DNA of 45,290 bases from Bacillus sp. JCM 19034 (GTDB lineage Bacteria; Bacillota; Bacilli; Bacillales; Bacillaceae_D). The stretch lies in the NCBI RefSeq assembly GCF_001310635.1, contig NZ_BAXR01000024.1, positions 1-45,290 on the forward strand, given 5' to 3'. Made by a program: the position numbers and the translations under genes. Positions 1-7,832 of the stretch are shown piece by piece. The notes beneath the pieces were generated by a model. It saw only the letters and a program-made list of their open reading frames with translations, did no database searches and had not been told where the DNA came from. Within the stretch, counting starts at the first letter, position 1, and the number at the start of each line of letters is the position of its first letter.

Positions 1-29
1 GTGCCGTTGTCGTTTTTGGCGACTTTCAT

Positions 30-59
30 ATCATAACATCAATCAATCATCGATGTCAA
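30..59 (-). promoter_or_regulatory. rRNA operon promoter P2 (predicted)
   Basis: A second minus-strand promoter lies 76 bases downstream of P1: -35 TTGACA (54-59, perfect consensus), 18-base spacer, -10 TATGAT (30-35). Two strong promoters in tandem just upstream of a non-coding edge fit the P1/P2 layout of Bacillus rRNA operons. The target 16S gene would start beyond position 1. Confidence 0.6.
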
Positions 60-105
60 CAACTTTTTTTAAAGCAGTTAATCGCTTGTTGCAGCGACGA
101 ATACT

Positions 106-134
106 AATATACCATCTACAAATCATAACGTCAA
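106..134 (-). promoter_or_regulatory. rRNA operon promoter P1 (predicted)
   Basis: On the minus strand a -35 TTGACG (129-134) is followed after exactly 17 bases by a -10 TATATT (106-111), a near-consensus sigma-A promoter. It reads out of the window to the left, away from ygxA. In B. subtilis ygxA is followed by an rRNA operon, so I infer this is the upstream one of two tandem rrn promoters. The rRNA gene itself is not in the window. Confidence 0.6.
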
Positions 135-151
135 TACTCTTTTCAAAAAAA

Positions 152-1024
152 TTAATCTACAAAATAAAAAAACTGTTTGTATCCAGAGCTGCCAACTTCT
201 CGCTCCTCGACTTTAAGCTTTCTCTTATCAACTAGATGGCTAACGAGTAATTCTAAATCAACTTGATAGGTAGAGAATTCTTCTATTTGCATCAGCTCAT
301 TCATTGTTAATGCACGGCTCATTTTGTGCAATACATAAAAGAAATGCTGCGTTCCGATTTCTATTTTAGATTGGATCGCTAACTCGGTCGCCAACAATAA
401 TAATTCTATTCGCTTTTCAACTGATTCGTTACTATAAAATAATTCCTGATATAATTTATAAATCGGTGGATCGATTTTCTTCACTAGCTCCCAAACGGCA
501 ATTTCAGAATAGATCCCTTGATTGACGACTGACAAACGTGCTAAATGATGAAGGGCATGCATCATATGATTGTACGAATCAAAATAATGCCCTTCACGGA
601 AAAAGGTTTTTCCTTCTTCAAACCTTCTTAATAATTTACTGAACTGAATCGTCAGCTTCTTTTGTCGGTCTCCCTCAGGTAATGTATCAATTCTTTCCTT
701 AATCTTACGTAAGCATTCATTCCGGTCAAACACAATTTCTCCGTTCACAATCCAATCAATTAACCGGCGATGATTTCCTAATAGCAATGAATGATAAACC
801 TTTTCTATAGTAAGAGAGTGGAACGAGATTGTTTTATTCTCAAGCATATAATGCTGAATATCCCATGAATGATTGGCATCACTTTTTACTAATAGAATGA
901 TCACATCAAATCCATCCGTTATCGTTAATGGTACATTCGCTTTCTCCACCACAATAATTGCTAAAGTCCCGTCTTGGCTCGCATACTTTTGGTATAATTG
1001 ACGAAGAGATTGATTGATCACCAT
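152..1024 (-). CDS. ygxA: YgxA-like nucleotidyltransferase-like protein
   Basis: A 290-residue protein, about the length of B. subtilis YgxA, in the same place: beside ygzB and perR and just before an rRNA operon. The family is annotated as nucleotidyltransferase-like with a helical C-terminal half; I see no clear G-S-x-D-x-D active site, so catalysis is uncertain. The ATG at 1024 has a GGAGTGAAGG ribosome binding site. It is transcribed divergently from ygzB across a 157-base gap. The role is unknown; identification rests on position, length and overall look. Soluble, no membrane segment. Confidence 0.75.
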   Translation of the reverse strand: MVINQSLRQLYQKYASQDGTLAIIVVEKANVPLTITDGFDVIILLVKSDANHSWDIQHYMLENKTISFHSLTIEKVYHSLLLGNHRRLIDWIVNGEIVFDRNECLRKIKERIDTLPEGDRQKKLTIQFSKLLRRFEEGKTFFREGHYFDSYNHMMHALHHLARLSVVNQGIYSEIAVWELVKKIDPPIYKLYQELFYSNESVEKRIELLLLATELAIQSKIEIGTQHFFYVLHKMSRALTMNELMQIEEFSTYQVDLELLVSHLVDKRKLKVEEREVGSSGYKQFFYFVD

Positions 1025-1143
1025 ACTACCTTCACTCCCTATTCCCTATTATGAACGATAAACTTATAATAACTATTCTCCCATTACTAGAAAAATCCTT
1101 CTAAAGACAATTCATTTCTCTGTCAATTTCCTGTTACTTCTTC

Positions 1144-1154
1144 TATGGTATAAT
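1144..1154 (+). promoter_or_regulatory. extended -10 promoter of ygzB
   Basis: TGG followed by the perfect TATAAT (1149-1154) forms an extended -10 element 27 bases before the ygzB start codon. The -35 region is poor, which is usual for extended -10 promoters. On the other strand a TTGACA (1121-1126) could serve ygxA, but no good -10 follows it. Confidence 0.5.
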
Positions 1155-1181
1155 TAGTAGGAAGAGTAAGGAGGGAAAAGG

Positions 1182-1538
1182 ATGGGATTGAAATACTCAA
1201 ATAAAATCAACAAAATCAGAACCTTTGCCTTAGGTCTTGTTTTTGTCGGGATATTAGTGATGTATATCGGGATCTTCTTTCGTGAATCTCAAGTGATTAT
1301 GATCATCACGATGCTGCTTGGACTGTTATTTGTTATGTCTAGCACGGTCGTTTATTTTTGGATTGGCATGCTATCAACGAAAACGGTACAGGTTATTTGT
1401 CCAAATTGTAGTGGTGCAACGAAAATGCTCGGGCGTGTAGATGCTTGTATGCATTGCAATGAACCATTAACATTAGATAAGTCATTAGAAGGTAAGGAGT
1501 TCGATGAAGCTTATAATAAGAAGAAATTGAAGCACTAA
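1182..1538 (+). CDS. ygzB: UPF0295 membrane protein YgzB
   Basis: A 118-residue protein with two N-terminal transmembrane helices (about residues 15-32 and 38-62) and a C-terminal zinc-ribbon-like part with CPNC (residues about 74-77) and CMHC (about 88-91), which should bind a metal outside the membrane. This is the pattern of the UPF0295/YgzB family, which sits next to perR in Bacillus. The start has a strong AAGGAGGG site 8 bases upstream. Function is unknown. It converges with perR and shares the intergenic terminators. Confidence 0.85.
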   Translation: MGLKYSNKINKIRTFALGLVFVGILVMYIGIFFRESQVIMIITMLLGLLFVMSSTVVYFWIGMLSTKTVQVICPNCSGATKMLGRVDACMHCNEPLTLDKSLEGKEFDEAYNKKKLKH

Positions 1539-1539
1539 G

Positions 1540-1561
1540 TGATAATTGACTATCATTATCA
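1540..1561. promoter_or_regulatory. Fur-box-like palindrome after ygzB
   Basis: TGATAAT, 8 bases, ATTATCA form a perfect 7-bp inverted repeat starting 2 bases after the ygzB stop. The arms equal those of the Bacillus 7-1-7 Fur box, but the spacer is 8 instead of 1, so binding is doubtful. It may only be part of the 3' end structure. Confidence 0.25.
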
Positions 1562-1590
1562 TGAATACATTCTCATTTACGAGCTAACGC

Positions 1591-1633
1591 AAAAAGCAAT
1601 GGAGCCACATAAGTTGGCTTCTCATTGCTTTTT
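1591..1633. terminator. bidirectional terminator between ygzB and perR
   Basis: A long hairpin with arms AAAAAGCAATG..GAGCCA and TGGCTT..CATTGCTTTTT. It ends in T runs on both strands, so it can stop ygzB from the left and back up the perR terminator from the right. Confidence 0.8.
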
Positions 1634-1659
1634 CTCATGTCTAACAAAGCACTAATTGT

Positions 1660-1700
1660 AAAAAAAAAGAACCCAAACAGATTTGATCCGATTGAGTTCC
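1660..1700 (-). terminator. perR terminator
   Basis: On the minus strand GAACTCAA and TTTGGGTTC form the outer stem and CGGAT/ATCTG the inner stem, followed by nine T. It starts 4 bases after the perR stop codon. Confidence 0.8.
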
Positions 1701-1704
1701 ACCT

Positions 1705-2145
1705 TTAATGTTGCTTATTTTTATTTTGGCAATCCGGACATATACCGTAAATTTCCATGCGGTGATTTAACACTTTAAATCCTGTTACATGCTCCGCAAG
1801 TGTCTCTACCTCATCTAAACCTGGATAGTGAAAATCGACAATCTTGCCACATTCCTTGCAAATAACGTGATAGTGATCTGATGTAACTGAATCAAAGCGA
1901 CTCGATGAATCACCATACGTTAACTCCCTTACGATACCAGCTTCCTTAAAGACGCGTAAGTTGTTATAAACAGTCGCGACACTCATATTTGGAAAACGTC
2001 CCTCTAACGCTTTGTATATATCATCAGCCGTTGGATGGGTCATTGATTCAAATAGGAATTCTAGAATCGCATGACGTTGAGGAGTCATACGCACACGAGT
2101 ACTTTTCAGCATTTCAAGTGCATCCTGTAAGCGATGACCAGACAT
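1705..2145 (-). CDS. perR: Peroxide-responsive repressor PerR (Fur family)
   Basis: Metal-dependent repressor of catalase, peroxidase and haem genes; peroxide oxidises its iron-ligand histidines and releases DNA. With the start at 2145 the protein is 146 residues and lines up with B. subtilis PerR without gaps: the regulatory metal ligands fall at H37, D85, H91, H93 and D104, and the structural zinc cysteines at C96, C99, C136 and C139. D104 (rather than glutamate) is the mark of PerR versus Fur. An ATG two codons further up (2151) sits too close to the AGAGAGG site, so I prefer 2145. A PerR box overlaps its own promoter, indicating autoregulation. Neighbours bcp and ygzB match B. subtilis. 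Confidence 0.95.
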   Translation of the reverse strand: MSGHRLQDALEMLKSTRVRMTPQRHAILEFLFESMTHPTADDIYKALEGRFPNMSVATVYNNLRVFKEAGIVRELTYGDSSSRFDSVTSDHYHVICKECGKIVDFHYPGLDEVETLAEHVTGFKVLNHRMEIYGICPDCQNKNKQH

Positions 2146-2182
2146 AGTCATGCACCTCTCTTTCTAAAAAACCATTCTTACT

Positions 2183-2219
2183 TTATAATAAGTATAATAT
2201 CGAATCGAGACGTTGTCAA
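2183..2219 (-). promoter_or_regulatory. perR promoter with PerR box
   Basis: Minus strand: -35 TTGACA (2214-2219), 17-base spacer, -10 TATACT (2191-2196). Over the -10 lies TTATACTTATTATAA (2183-2197), one mismatch from the PerR box TTATAATnATTATAA. PerR should repress its own gene here and release it under peroxide stress. Confidence 0.85.
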
Positions 2220-2247
2220 TCAAGGTGATTGGAGGAATATCTCTTCG

Positions 2248-2550
2248 CTACTGCTGACTCATTGCCAGAAACGGGGCCGAATCCTTCACGTCAACCAAGA
2301 ATGACGTAAAACGATGAGCTTGAGTGTTCTTTCGTTGCTTTTTCTTTTCTAATTGAAGACAGGCTTCTTTCATTGCATCCTTTAAAGCAGGGACATCCTG
2401 TTCCTCCACCCCAAATAAGAAGGTTGTATTACCTTTACGCCAAAATCCGCCCGAACTTGCAAGCTCAGTCATGCGATATTCCTTCTGTTTCAGTTGCCTT
2501 TCAACCTCATCACGATAGAAATTATCTATAATACATACAAGCAGTTTCAT
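2248..2550 (-). CDS. Cyclic-di-AMP receptor-like protein (DarA/YaaQ family paralogue)
   Basis: A 100-residue PII-like protein. The segment GGFWRKGNTTFLFGV (about residues 35-49) matches the signature loop of DarA/YaaQ, the c-di-AMP-binding PII-like protein, which reads GGF-LKSGNTTF-GV there. The C-terminal half differs from YaaQ and lacks its proline-rich loop, so this is a paralogue; whether it binds c-di-AMP is inferred. The true start is the ATG at 2550, with GAGGGGG 7 bases before it; an upstream in-frame TTG is unlikely. It lies between perR and bcp on the same strand, which hints at a stress role. No partner is visible. Confidence 0.75.
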   Translation of the reverse strand: MKLLVCIIDNFYRDEVERQLKQKEYRMTELASSGGFWRKGNTTFLFGVEEQDVPALKDAMKEACLQLEKKKQRKNTQAHRFTSFLVDVKDSAPFLAMSQQ

Positions 2551-2615
2551 CGCAATCCCCCTCAACCTTATTATTTACATATATTCTTCTATTCAGTAAT
2601 TGGTGCTTATGTGCA

Positions 2616-3089
2616 CTACTCTTCTACTACTTCCTTAATATAAGACAACGCCTCTTCGACATGGTCCTTCACGCGAACTTTCCGCCATTCTTTAATGAGC
2701 GTTCCATCCTGATCGATCACAAATGTTGAGCGTTCAATCCCCATATATTCCTTACCAAAGTTCTTTTTCAATTTCCAAACATCATACAATTCACTTACTT
2801 GATGGTCTTCATCAGCTAATAAATAAAATGGCAAGTTATACTTTTCTTTGAATTTCTCATGTTTTGAAATAGGATCTGGACTTACGCCAATGATAACCGT
2901 GTTTAAGTCAGAGAAATCATCGATACGGTCGCGAAAATCACACGCTTGTGTCGTACATCCTGGTGTCATATCTTTAGGGTAAAAATATAAAATGACATAT
3001 TTACCATGAAAGTCTTCTAATGAGACACGCTCTCCTGATACATCTTCTAAAGTAAAGCTTGGTGCAGGTTGTCCAACTATCATGCTCAT
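2616..3089 (-). CDS. bcp: Thiol peroxidase Bcp (peroxiredoxin, AhpC/TSA family)
   Basis: Thioredoxin-dependent peroxiredoxin that reduces H2O2 and organic hydroperoxides in the cytoplasm; orthologue of B. subtilis YgaF. The protein is 157 residues. The peroxidatic cysteine is in the PGCTTQAC motif (C45) with the resolving cysteine five residues on (C50), the usual Bcp arrangement. The end of the protein (VWKLKKNFGKEYMGIERSTF) is typical of the family. Several starts are possible (GTG 3092, ATG 3089, ATG 3083); 3089 aligns best with YgaF. It sits upstream of the DarA-like gene and perR on the same strand and could be PerR controlled, though I found no box in front of it. Confidence 0.93.
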   Translation of the reverse strand: MSMIVGQPAPSFTLEDVSGERVSLEDFHGKYVILYFYPKDMTPGCTTQACDFRDRIDDFSDLNTVIIGVSPDPISKHEKFKEKYNLPFYLLADEDHQVSELYDVWKLKKNFGKEYMGIERSTFVIDQDGTLIKEWRKVRVKDHVEEALSYIKEVVEE

Positions 3090-3162
3090 CACCCTTCCCT
3101 TTTTTCTACACTTTTTCTTTCTTCTAGAGTAGCCGATGCGACAAAGAAATACAACTACCGAC

Positions 3163-3550
3163 TTATTTCCTAGTATTAAGAAATGTACTCATAACAAATG
3201 CGGCAGGAAGAAGAAAGCCGATGAGTGCTTGGACAATCGCAAATATTCGCCCCATCAACTGGGACAATATCGCCATATCCGACTGATAGCATCGTAATCG
3301 CACTAAAATAGATGATATCGATTATACTAGTCGTTTCTCCTTCAATCACTTGAATGCCAACTAATTCAATACCGGTATAAAGAATCGCAAAAGATGAGAT
3401 TAACGTTAAATAGACGAGTATAAGCAACGCAAGATGTCTTAACGATACGAGATGAGTTGAAGGCTTAGGCTGATATCGCAAGAGCATTAACAAGCTTACA
3501 ATCGTTCCAATTGTAGATATTAATAATATCGTAATGACGAGCAGCTGCAT
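3163..3550 (-). CDS. Two-helix potassium channel family protein (frameshifted)
   Basis: Small Ion_trans_2-type channel: first helix at about residues 2-22, another hydrophobic stretch at 37-62, pore loop with selectivity filter SVGYGD at about 90-95, then a last helix. In the given sequence the frame is lost right after the filter, in a GGGG run near 3263. Removing one G restores GRIFAIVQALIGF and a clean C-terminus ending at 3163, so the real protein is about 128 residues. The ATG at 3550 follows GGGAGGCGG. It probably forms a tetrameric K+ pore without a ligand domain. One extra base, possibly a sequencing error. Confidence 0.75.
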
Positions 3551-3639
3551 TTGTCCGCCTCCCTTACTTTCTACGTATATGAGGAAACAATCTGCAGTAG
3601 AATGTTAATTTTTTCATAGTTTTTCTACTTTTTTACTGG

Positions 3640-3645
3640 TAAAAT
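3640..3645 (+). promoter_or_regulatory. extended -10 promoter of the sda-like gene
   Basis: TGG-TAAAAT (3637-3645) is an extended -10 element 48 bases before the sda-like start. No DnaA boxes (TTATCCACA) are visible, unlike the DnaA-controlled sda promoter of B. subtilis. Confidence 0.35.
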
Positions 3646-3692
3646 AGCTACGGAACATTCGTACTTATATTTAAGGAGTGGAGGCGGAATTC

Positions 3693-3902
3693 GTGCACAA
3701 ATTAACAGATGAACAGCTGTTACATGTGTATTTTCAAGCAAAGAGAGAAAAGTTACCTACAGACTTTATTTTACTAATAGCAGATGAACTAAAAAGACGT
3801 AATCTCGAATCACATGTAAAGATATCTAATTCATCCATACTATATACCTCATCAGCAATTTCTAATAAGCAGCACTTGCCCTCGTTATCCAACTATGATT
3901 GA
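3693..3902 (+). CDS. Sda-like sporulation histidine kinase inhibitor
   Basis: A 69-residue protein whose first 45 residues match the Sda helical hairpin: KLTDEQLLHVYFQAKREKL followed by DFILLIADELKRRNL, against the family pattern LSDxxLxxxYxxAxxLxLDxDFIxLLxxEIxRRSL. Sda binds the dimerisation domain of KinA/KinB and blocks the phosphorelay when replication is disturbed. Here an extra tail of about 25 serine-rich residues follows. I chose the GTG at 3693 because GGAGG lies 8 bases upstream; an earlier GTG (3678) overlaps the binding site. Placement before hemL differs from B. subtilis sda, so this may be a paralogue. Confidence 0.7.
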   Translation: MHKLTDEQLLHVYFQAKREKLPTDFILLIADELKRRNLESHVKISNSSILYTSSAISNKQHLPSLSNYD

Positions 3903-3942
3903 ATACTATCATGACATGGATTAATGGATAGGAGAGATCACT

Positions 3943-5240
3943 GTGAATTGGTCGAAATCAGAACATTATTATAAAGAAGCGAAAGAGCATATTTTAGGAG
4001 GGGTGAATAGTCCTTCACGGGCATACAAAGCGGTTGGCGGTGGTACGCCGATATTTATGGAGCGGGCGAAGGGTGCGTACTTTTGGGATGTTGATGGGAA
4101 TCAATATATTGATTATTTAGCGGCTTATGGTCCAATTATTACAGGACATGCTCATCCACATATAACAAATGCGATTCAAAAAGCAGCCGAAAATGGCATC
4201 CTTTATGGGACACCTACGAAATTAGAAAATACATTTGCGAAAATGCTGAAAGAAGCAATCCCTTCATTAGAAAAGGTTCGCTTCGTTAATTCTGGTACTG
4301 AAGCAGTTATGACGACGATTCGTGTTGCACGGGCATACACAGGTAGAGACAAAATTATTAAATTCGCCGGCTGCTATCACGGTCATTCCGATCTTGTGCT
4401 TGTTGCTGCTGGATCGGGGCCATCAACACTCGGTACCCCTGACTCTGCTGGTGTAACAAAAAGCATCGCTAAAGAAGTGATTACCGTTCCTTTCAATGAC
4501 ATTGATGCCTATAAACAGGCACTCGAGAAATGGGGAGACGAAGTAGCTGCGGTTCTGGTCGAGCCGATTGTCGGTAACTTTGGCATCGTCGAGCCGGTGG
4601 AAGGCTTTTTAGAAGCGGTGAATACTCTTACACATGAGCACGGTGCATTAGTCATATATGATGAGGTGATAACAGCCTTTCGTTTCATGTATGGTGGTGC
4701 TCAAAATTTACTTGGCGTTGAACCTGATATGACGGCACTTGGAAAGATCATCGGCGGTGGTTTACCGATTGGGCTTATGGTGGAAGAGCAGATATTATGG
4801 AAAAAGTAGCTCCGCTCGGTCCTGCTTACCAGGCTGGAACGATGGCCGGAAATCCTGCTTCGATGAGTTCTGGTATTGCTTGCCTTGAGGTTTTACAGGA
4901 GGAAGGCATTTACGATGAACTTGATCGCCTAGGAGCTCGTCTAGAGGATGGCATTTTAAAGCTAGCGGAGAAACATAACCAGTCGATTACGATCAATCGT
5001 TTGAAAGGAGCATTAACTGTTTATTTCACGAACGAAACGATTACCAATTATGAACAGGCAGAGCAATCAAGCAGTGAACAATTTGCCGTATTTTTCAGGG
5101 AAATGTTAAAAAGAGGAATCAATTTAGCACCATCAAAATATGAAGCATGGTTTTTAACGATTGCACATACTGATGAAGATATAGAGAGAACGTTAGTCGC
5201 CGTCGATGAAACGTTTGCTGTTATGAAAGCAGAAAATTAA
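3943..5240 (+). CDS. hemL: Glutamate-1-semialdehyde 2,1-aminomutase (frameshifted)
   Basis: PLP enzyme converting glutamate-1-semialdehyde to 5-aminolevulinate, the first committed precursor of haem. By position (next to ygaE and bcp) it corresponds to B. subtilis gsaB, the second HemL paralogue. Substrate and PLP motifs are intact: NSGTEA (near residue 122), the GCYHGHSD loop, DEVIT, and the PLP lysine at K268 in ALGKIIGGG. Directly after GGGLPIG the frame breaks near 4768 because a GGGG run has only three G; adding one restores [17 protein letters not shown] and a 432-residue protein. Start is GTG with GGAGAGA upstream. Most likely functional with one missing base in the sequence. Confidence 0.92.
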
Positions 5241-5258
5241 ATACAAGTAGGGATCAAG

Positions 5259-6326
5259 ATGAAATTAGGTGCTCGTATTTTTAAAACTGGTTTAGCGGTT
5301 ATTCTATCACTCTATATCGCCAGTTGGATCGGACTTGAGCCTCCGACCTTTGCCGCATTGACTGCTGCACTCGCCGTTCAACCATCGATTTATCGTACAT
5401 TTCAAACGATCGTCGATCAATTTCAAGCAAATATAATCGGAGCGGCTCTTGCCGTCCTGTTCGTGCTAACATTAGGGGCTGATCCGTTTGTGGTCGGGTT
5501 AACCGTCGTTTTAGCGATTGCCCTTATTTTGAAAATTAAGCTTGAGCCAACAACGATTCCAATTGCGATTGTAACAATCATCATTATTATGGAAAGTCCT
5601 GATGCTCATTTTATTGAATTTGCCTTAAGTCGATTTTCATTGATTTTATTGGGGGTTTGCTCAGCCTTTGTCATTAATTTGCTCTTTATTCCGCCAAAAT
5701 ACGAAACGAAGCTTTATCAAAAGCTTCTAGACGTATCAGAAGAAATTCACCGTTGGCTGCAATTATTTATTCGGCAAAGTGCTGATCACCAGGCTCTCAA
5801 AAAGGATATCGGACACCTTGAGGAAAAATTAGTGGCCATCGACAGCCTCTTCCTCTATTACAAGGAGGAACGGAATTACTTTATGCGGAATAAATACGCG
5901 AAAGCACGTAAAGTCGTCCTATTCCGGCAAATGGCACTAACAACAAGGAAATCACTATTCGTCCTTAAAAACTTAGAAAGTCGCTTAGGAAACCTTCATG
6001 AGCAAGCACCAGAAGTCCATACGTTGCTAGAGAAGCAGCTTTACGAGTTAACGGCCTACCATGAACAATTATTGCTGCACTATGTCGGTAAATCTCATGT
6101 CGAGAAGACCGACCCAACAAAATCAATTTTAAATGAACGCAAAGAATTACTATTCAACCAATTAATCGTCTTACGTGATAACGGGACGTTAACGTCAGAG
6201 GAATGGATGCACACATTACCTATCATCACTCAGCTAATGGAATACCAAGAGCAACTCGAACACCTCGAGCAATTAATGGATAGCTTTTTTAGCTACCATA
6301 CGAGCGAGAATAAAGTAAAAGTATAG
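5259..6326 (+). CDS. ygaE: FUSC/aromatic-acid-exporter family membrane protein YgaE
   Basis: A 355-residue protein with about six hydrophobic helices in the first 150 residues (for example 7-25, 56-74, 77-95, 122-145) and a long soluble, helical, charged C-terminal half. This is the ArAE_1/FUSC-like architecture of B. subtilis YgaE, in the same place after gsaB. Members are thought to export aromatic acids or related compounds; the substrate here is unknown. It starts 18 bases after hemL and is probably cotranscribed; a terminator follows. In B. subtilis the next gene is ygaD, but here 26 kb of accessory DNA intervenes. Confidence 0.8.
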   Translation: MKLGARIFKTGLAVILSLYIASWIGLEPPTFAALTAALAVQPSIYRTFQTIVDQFQANIIGAALAVLFVLTLGADPFVVGLTVVLAIALILKIKLEPTTIPIAIVTIIIIMESPDAHFIEFALSRFSLILLGVCSAFVINLLFIPPKYETKLYQKLLDVSEEIHRWLQLFIRQSADHQALKKDIGHLEEKLVAIDSLFLYYKEERNYFMRNKYAKARKVVLFRQMALTTRKSLFVLKNLESRLGNLHEQAPEVHTLLEKQLYELTAYHEQLLLHYVGKSHVEKTDPTKSILNERKELLFNQLIVLRDNGTLTSEEWMHTLPIITQLMEYQEQLEHLEQLMDSFFSYHTSENKVKV

Positions 6327-6327
6327 C

Positions 6328-6381
6328 AACTGGCGAAGCGGTTCTGATAAACGTGTAACGTGCGGAGCCGTTGCTTTTTTT
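6328..6381 (+). terminator. terminator of hemL-ygaE (long-arm hairpin family)
   Basis: GCAAC at 6328 pairs with GTTGC before seven T (ending near 6381), with an internal imperfect stem. The right arm contains GTGTAACGTGCGGAGCCG, a sequence that recurs at 34881 and in degenerate form at 37641, so this terminator belongs to a small repeat family. Confidence 0.7.
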
Positions 6382-6418
6382 GAAATATCTAGAGCTTTTT
6401 TGAATGATTTAAAATGAT

Positions 6419-6727
6419 CTAATTTTGATCTATAGTTGTATTAGTTTTGTATGTGAAGATAAATGGAAAAAGTGCAGTAATGAAAAAGGTTGTTACTAAA
6501 TAGATCGTAACCACTAAGAATACATTTCGCTGATATTGAAGAAGAATAAATATTATGAATAGCAAACAGCCTTGAGAAATGACAGATGTGATCCTTGATG
6601 ACAAAGGAAACTGATGTTTCGTTTTACATTTTTGACATTGAATTGGTTTATAGCCGAACCAATATGATTTCATTACATCTTTCCACTGTATTCGACTATG
6701 ACAGCCATTACATTTTGGTAAGCTCAT
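6419..6727 (-). CDS. Membrane protein with CxxC..CxxC zinc ribbon (TIGR04104-like)
   Basis: A 102-residue protein. The N-terminus has CNGC (residues 6-9) and CQKC (about 31-34), a paired CxxC zinc-binding motif with about 20 residues between; then come two hydrophobic helices (about 48-65 and 70-92). This matches the small Bacillus family known as 'cxxc_20_cxxc'. Function is unknown. A strong AGGAGGTGAGGT site precedes the ATG. The 3' end of this gene exists as a second, near-identical copy at 7668-7731, part of a collapsed duplication. First gene of the accessory stretch. Confidence 0.65.
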   Translation of the reverse strand: MSLPKCNGCHSRIQWKDVMKSYWFGYKPIQCQKCKTKHQFPLSSRITSVISQGCLLFIIFILLQYQRNVFLVVTIYLVTTFFITALFPFIFTYKTNTTIDQN

Positions 6728-6792
6728 ACCTCACCTCCTGTATCCACTACATCTCTTTATAGTTTAACATTATTCCCTTTTATGTTGATAAA

Positions 6793-6828
6793 TAAAAGCA
6801 TTCCTTGTTGGAGGAATGCACTGTTTAG
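6793..6828 (-). terminator. cassette-type hairpin after the nucleotidyltransferase gene
   Basis: On the minus strand, 12-15 bases after the stop codon, ACTAAACAGT is followed by the perfect hairpin GCATTCCT-CCAAC-AGGAATGC and a T-rich tail. Shape and position match the repeated hairpins after most minus-strand genes of the accessory region. Confidence 0.7.
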
Positions 6829-6840
6829 TAAAAATACCAA

Positions 6841-7560
6841 TTAGTTTTTCCCTATAGAAAACCCATCAAAAAACTGTCCACCAAAGGGCTGTAAGACATC
6901 ATCAACTATTTGAATAACTTGCTGTTTTTCACCGGTTTTATAAAAAATATCAAAAGCCTCTACAAAATGATTTGCGAATTCTTCATCATAATTTCTTAAA
7001 GAACGAATGATCCATTTTGATGCACCCATCCATTGGCGGTTTGTTCTCAAAACGAATTCGCTTACTAATTCAGCGAGTGTATTAGCAATAAATAATTCTT
7101 CTGCTCTCTTAGAACAGCCTATAAAATCATCCAATGCATCCGTAATAAAATATCTCTTTGTATTTATAGTTTCTTCTGACCATTCTTTTGGACCGTTAAT
7201 TAATATATCCTTTGCCTCTTTTTTTATGGAATTAATGATTCCTTCATCTTTTAGGACGATTCCTTCTGAAACCATCCTTGGCATTGAAGGTCTTGCTCTT
7301 TCAAAGTCCATTTGGAAAAATTTCTTATAAGAGGTTAAGTTATGTACAAAGATCTCTATAGCCCAACCGTAATCAATTAATGACTCTCTGTAAGATGAAT
7401 TTAGGTTTTTCGCAAAAATAACAATATCAAGATCAGAGGTTTCAGTTGCTTCCCCGCGAACCACACTTCCTGCTAATAATGCTGCTTGACAATTCGGGAA
7501 ATACTTATTAATAAATTCGTGTGCAGCTTCGATAGGGGCTAACTTATTTAATTCCCTCAT
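6841..7560 (-). CDS. Nucleotidyltransferase domain protein
   Basis: A 239-residue protein of the DNA polymerase beta-like nucleotidyltransferase superfamily. The active site is clear: AGSVVRGE (about residues 31-38) followed by SDLDIVIF (about 42-49), giving the GSxxRG and DxD motifs that bind nucleotide and two metals. The remaining part is helical, as in aminoglycoside and MNT-type enzymes; the substrate cannot be told. I chose the ATG at 7560 since AGAGGTGA is 5 bases upstream; an in-frame GTG at 7569 overlaps that site. A monocistronic minus-strand gene with its own terminator. A fragment of its 3' end is duplicated at 7735-7781. Confidence 0.75.
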   Translation of the reverse strand: MRELNKLAPIEAAHEFINKYFPNCQAALLAGSVVRGEATETSDLDIVIFAKNLNSSYRESLIDYGWAIEIFVHNLTSYKKFFQMDFERARPSMPRMVSEGIVLKDEGIINSIKKEAKDILINGPKEWSEETINTKRYFITDALDDFIGCSKRAEELFIANTLAELVSEFVLRTNRQWMGASKWIIRSLRNYDEEFANHFVEAFDIFYKTGEKQQVIQIVDDVLQPFGGQFFDGFSIGKN

Positions 7561-7667
7561 TGTTTTCACCTCTTATTTATTCTACTAACTTGCTGTAATT
7601 CAATAAGAAAAAGCTATCCCCTCGGTAGACTTAATACAGGGATACATAATAACGCAGAAAAAACTAC

Positions 7668-7781
7668 ATTTGATCTTAAGTTGTATAAGTGTTGTATGTG
7701 AAGATAAATGGAAAAAGTGCAGAAATGAAAAGGACACTATTCGAATAACTTGCTGTTTTTCACCGGTATTATAAAAAATCC
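7668..7781 (-). pseudogene. Relic of a duplicated CxxC-gene/nucleotidyltransferase pair
   Basis: Bases 7668-7731 repeat 6425-6486 (3' end of the CxxC membrane gene) at roughly 93% identity. Bases 7735-7781 then repeat 6905-6950 (3' part of the nucleotidyltransferase gene) with two differences. The sequence in between is missing. The neat explanation is a tandem duplication of the two-gene unit followed by a deletion that joined the two 3' fragments. No usable reading frame remains. Confidence 0.75.
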
Positions 7782-7832
7782 CTGCTTTATTACATAAAGT
7801 CTCCTCTAGCTGTACAAACTTAGAGTAAGTTA

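Noticed and set aside
1540..1561. Functional Fur box
   Set aside because: Arms fit, but the 8-base spacing and location after a stop codon, far from any start, make regulation unlikely.
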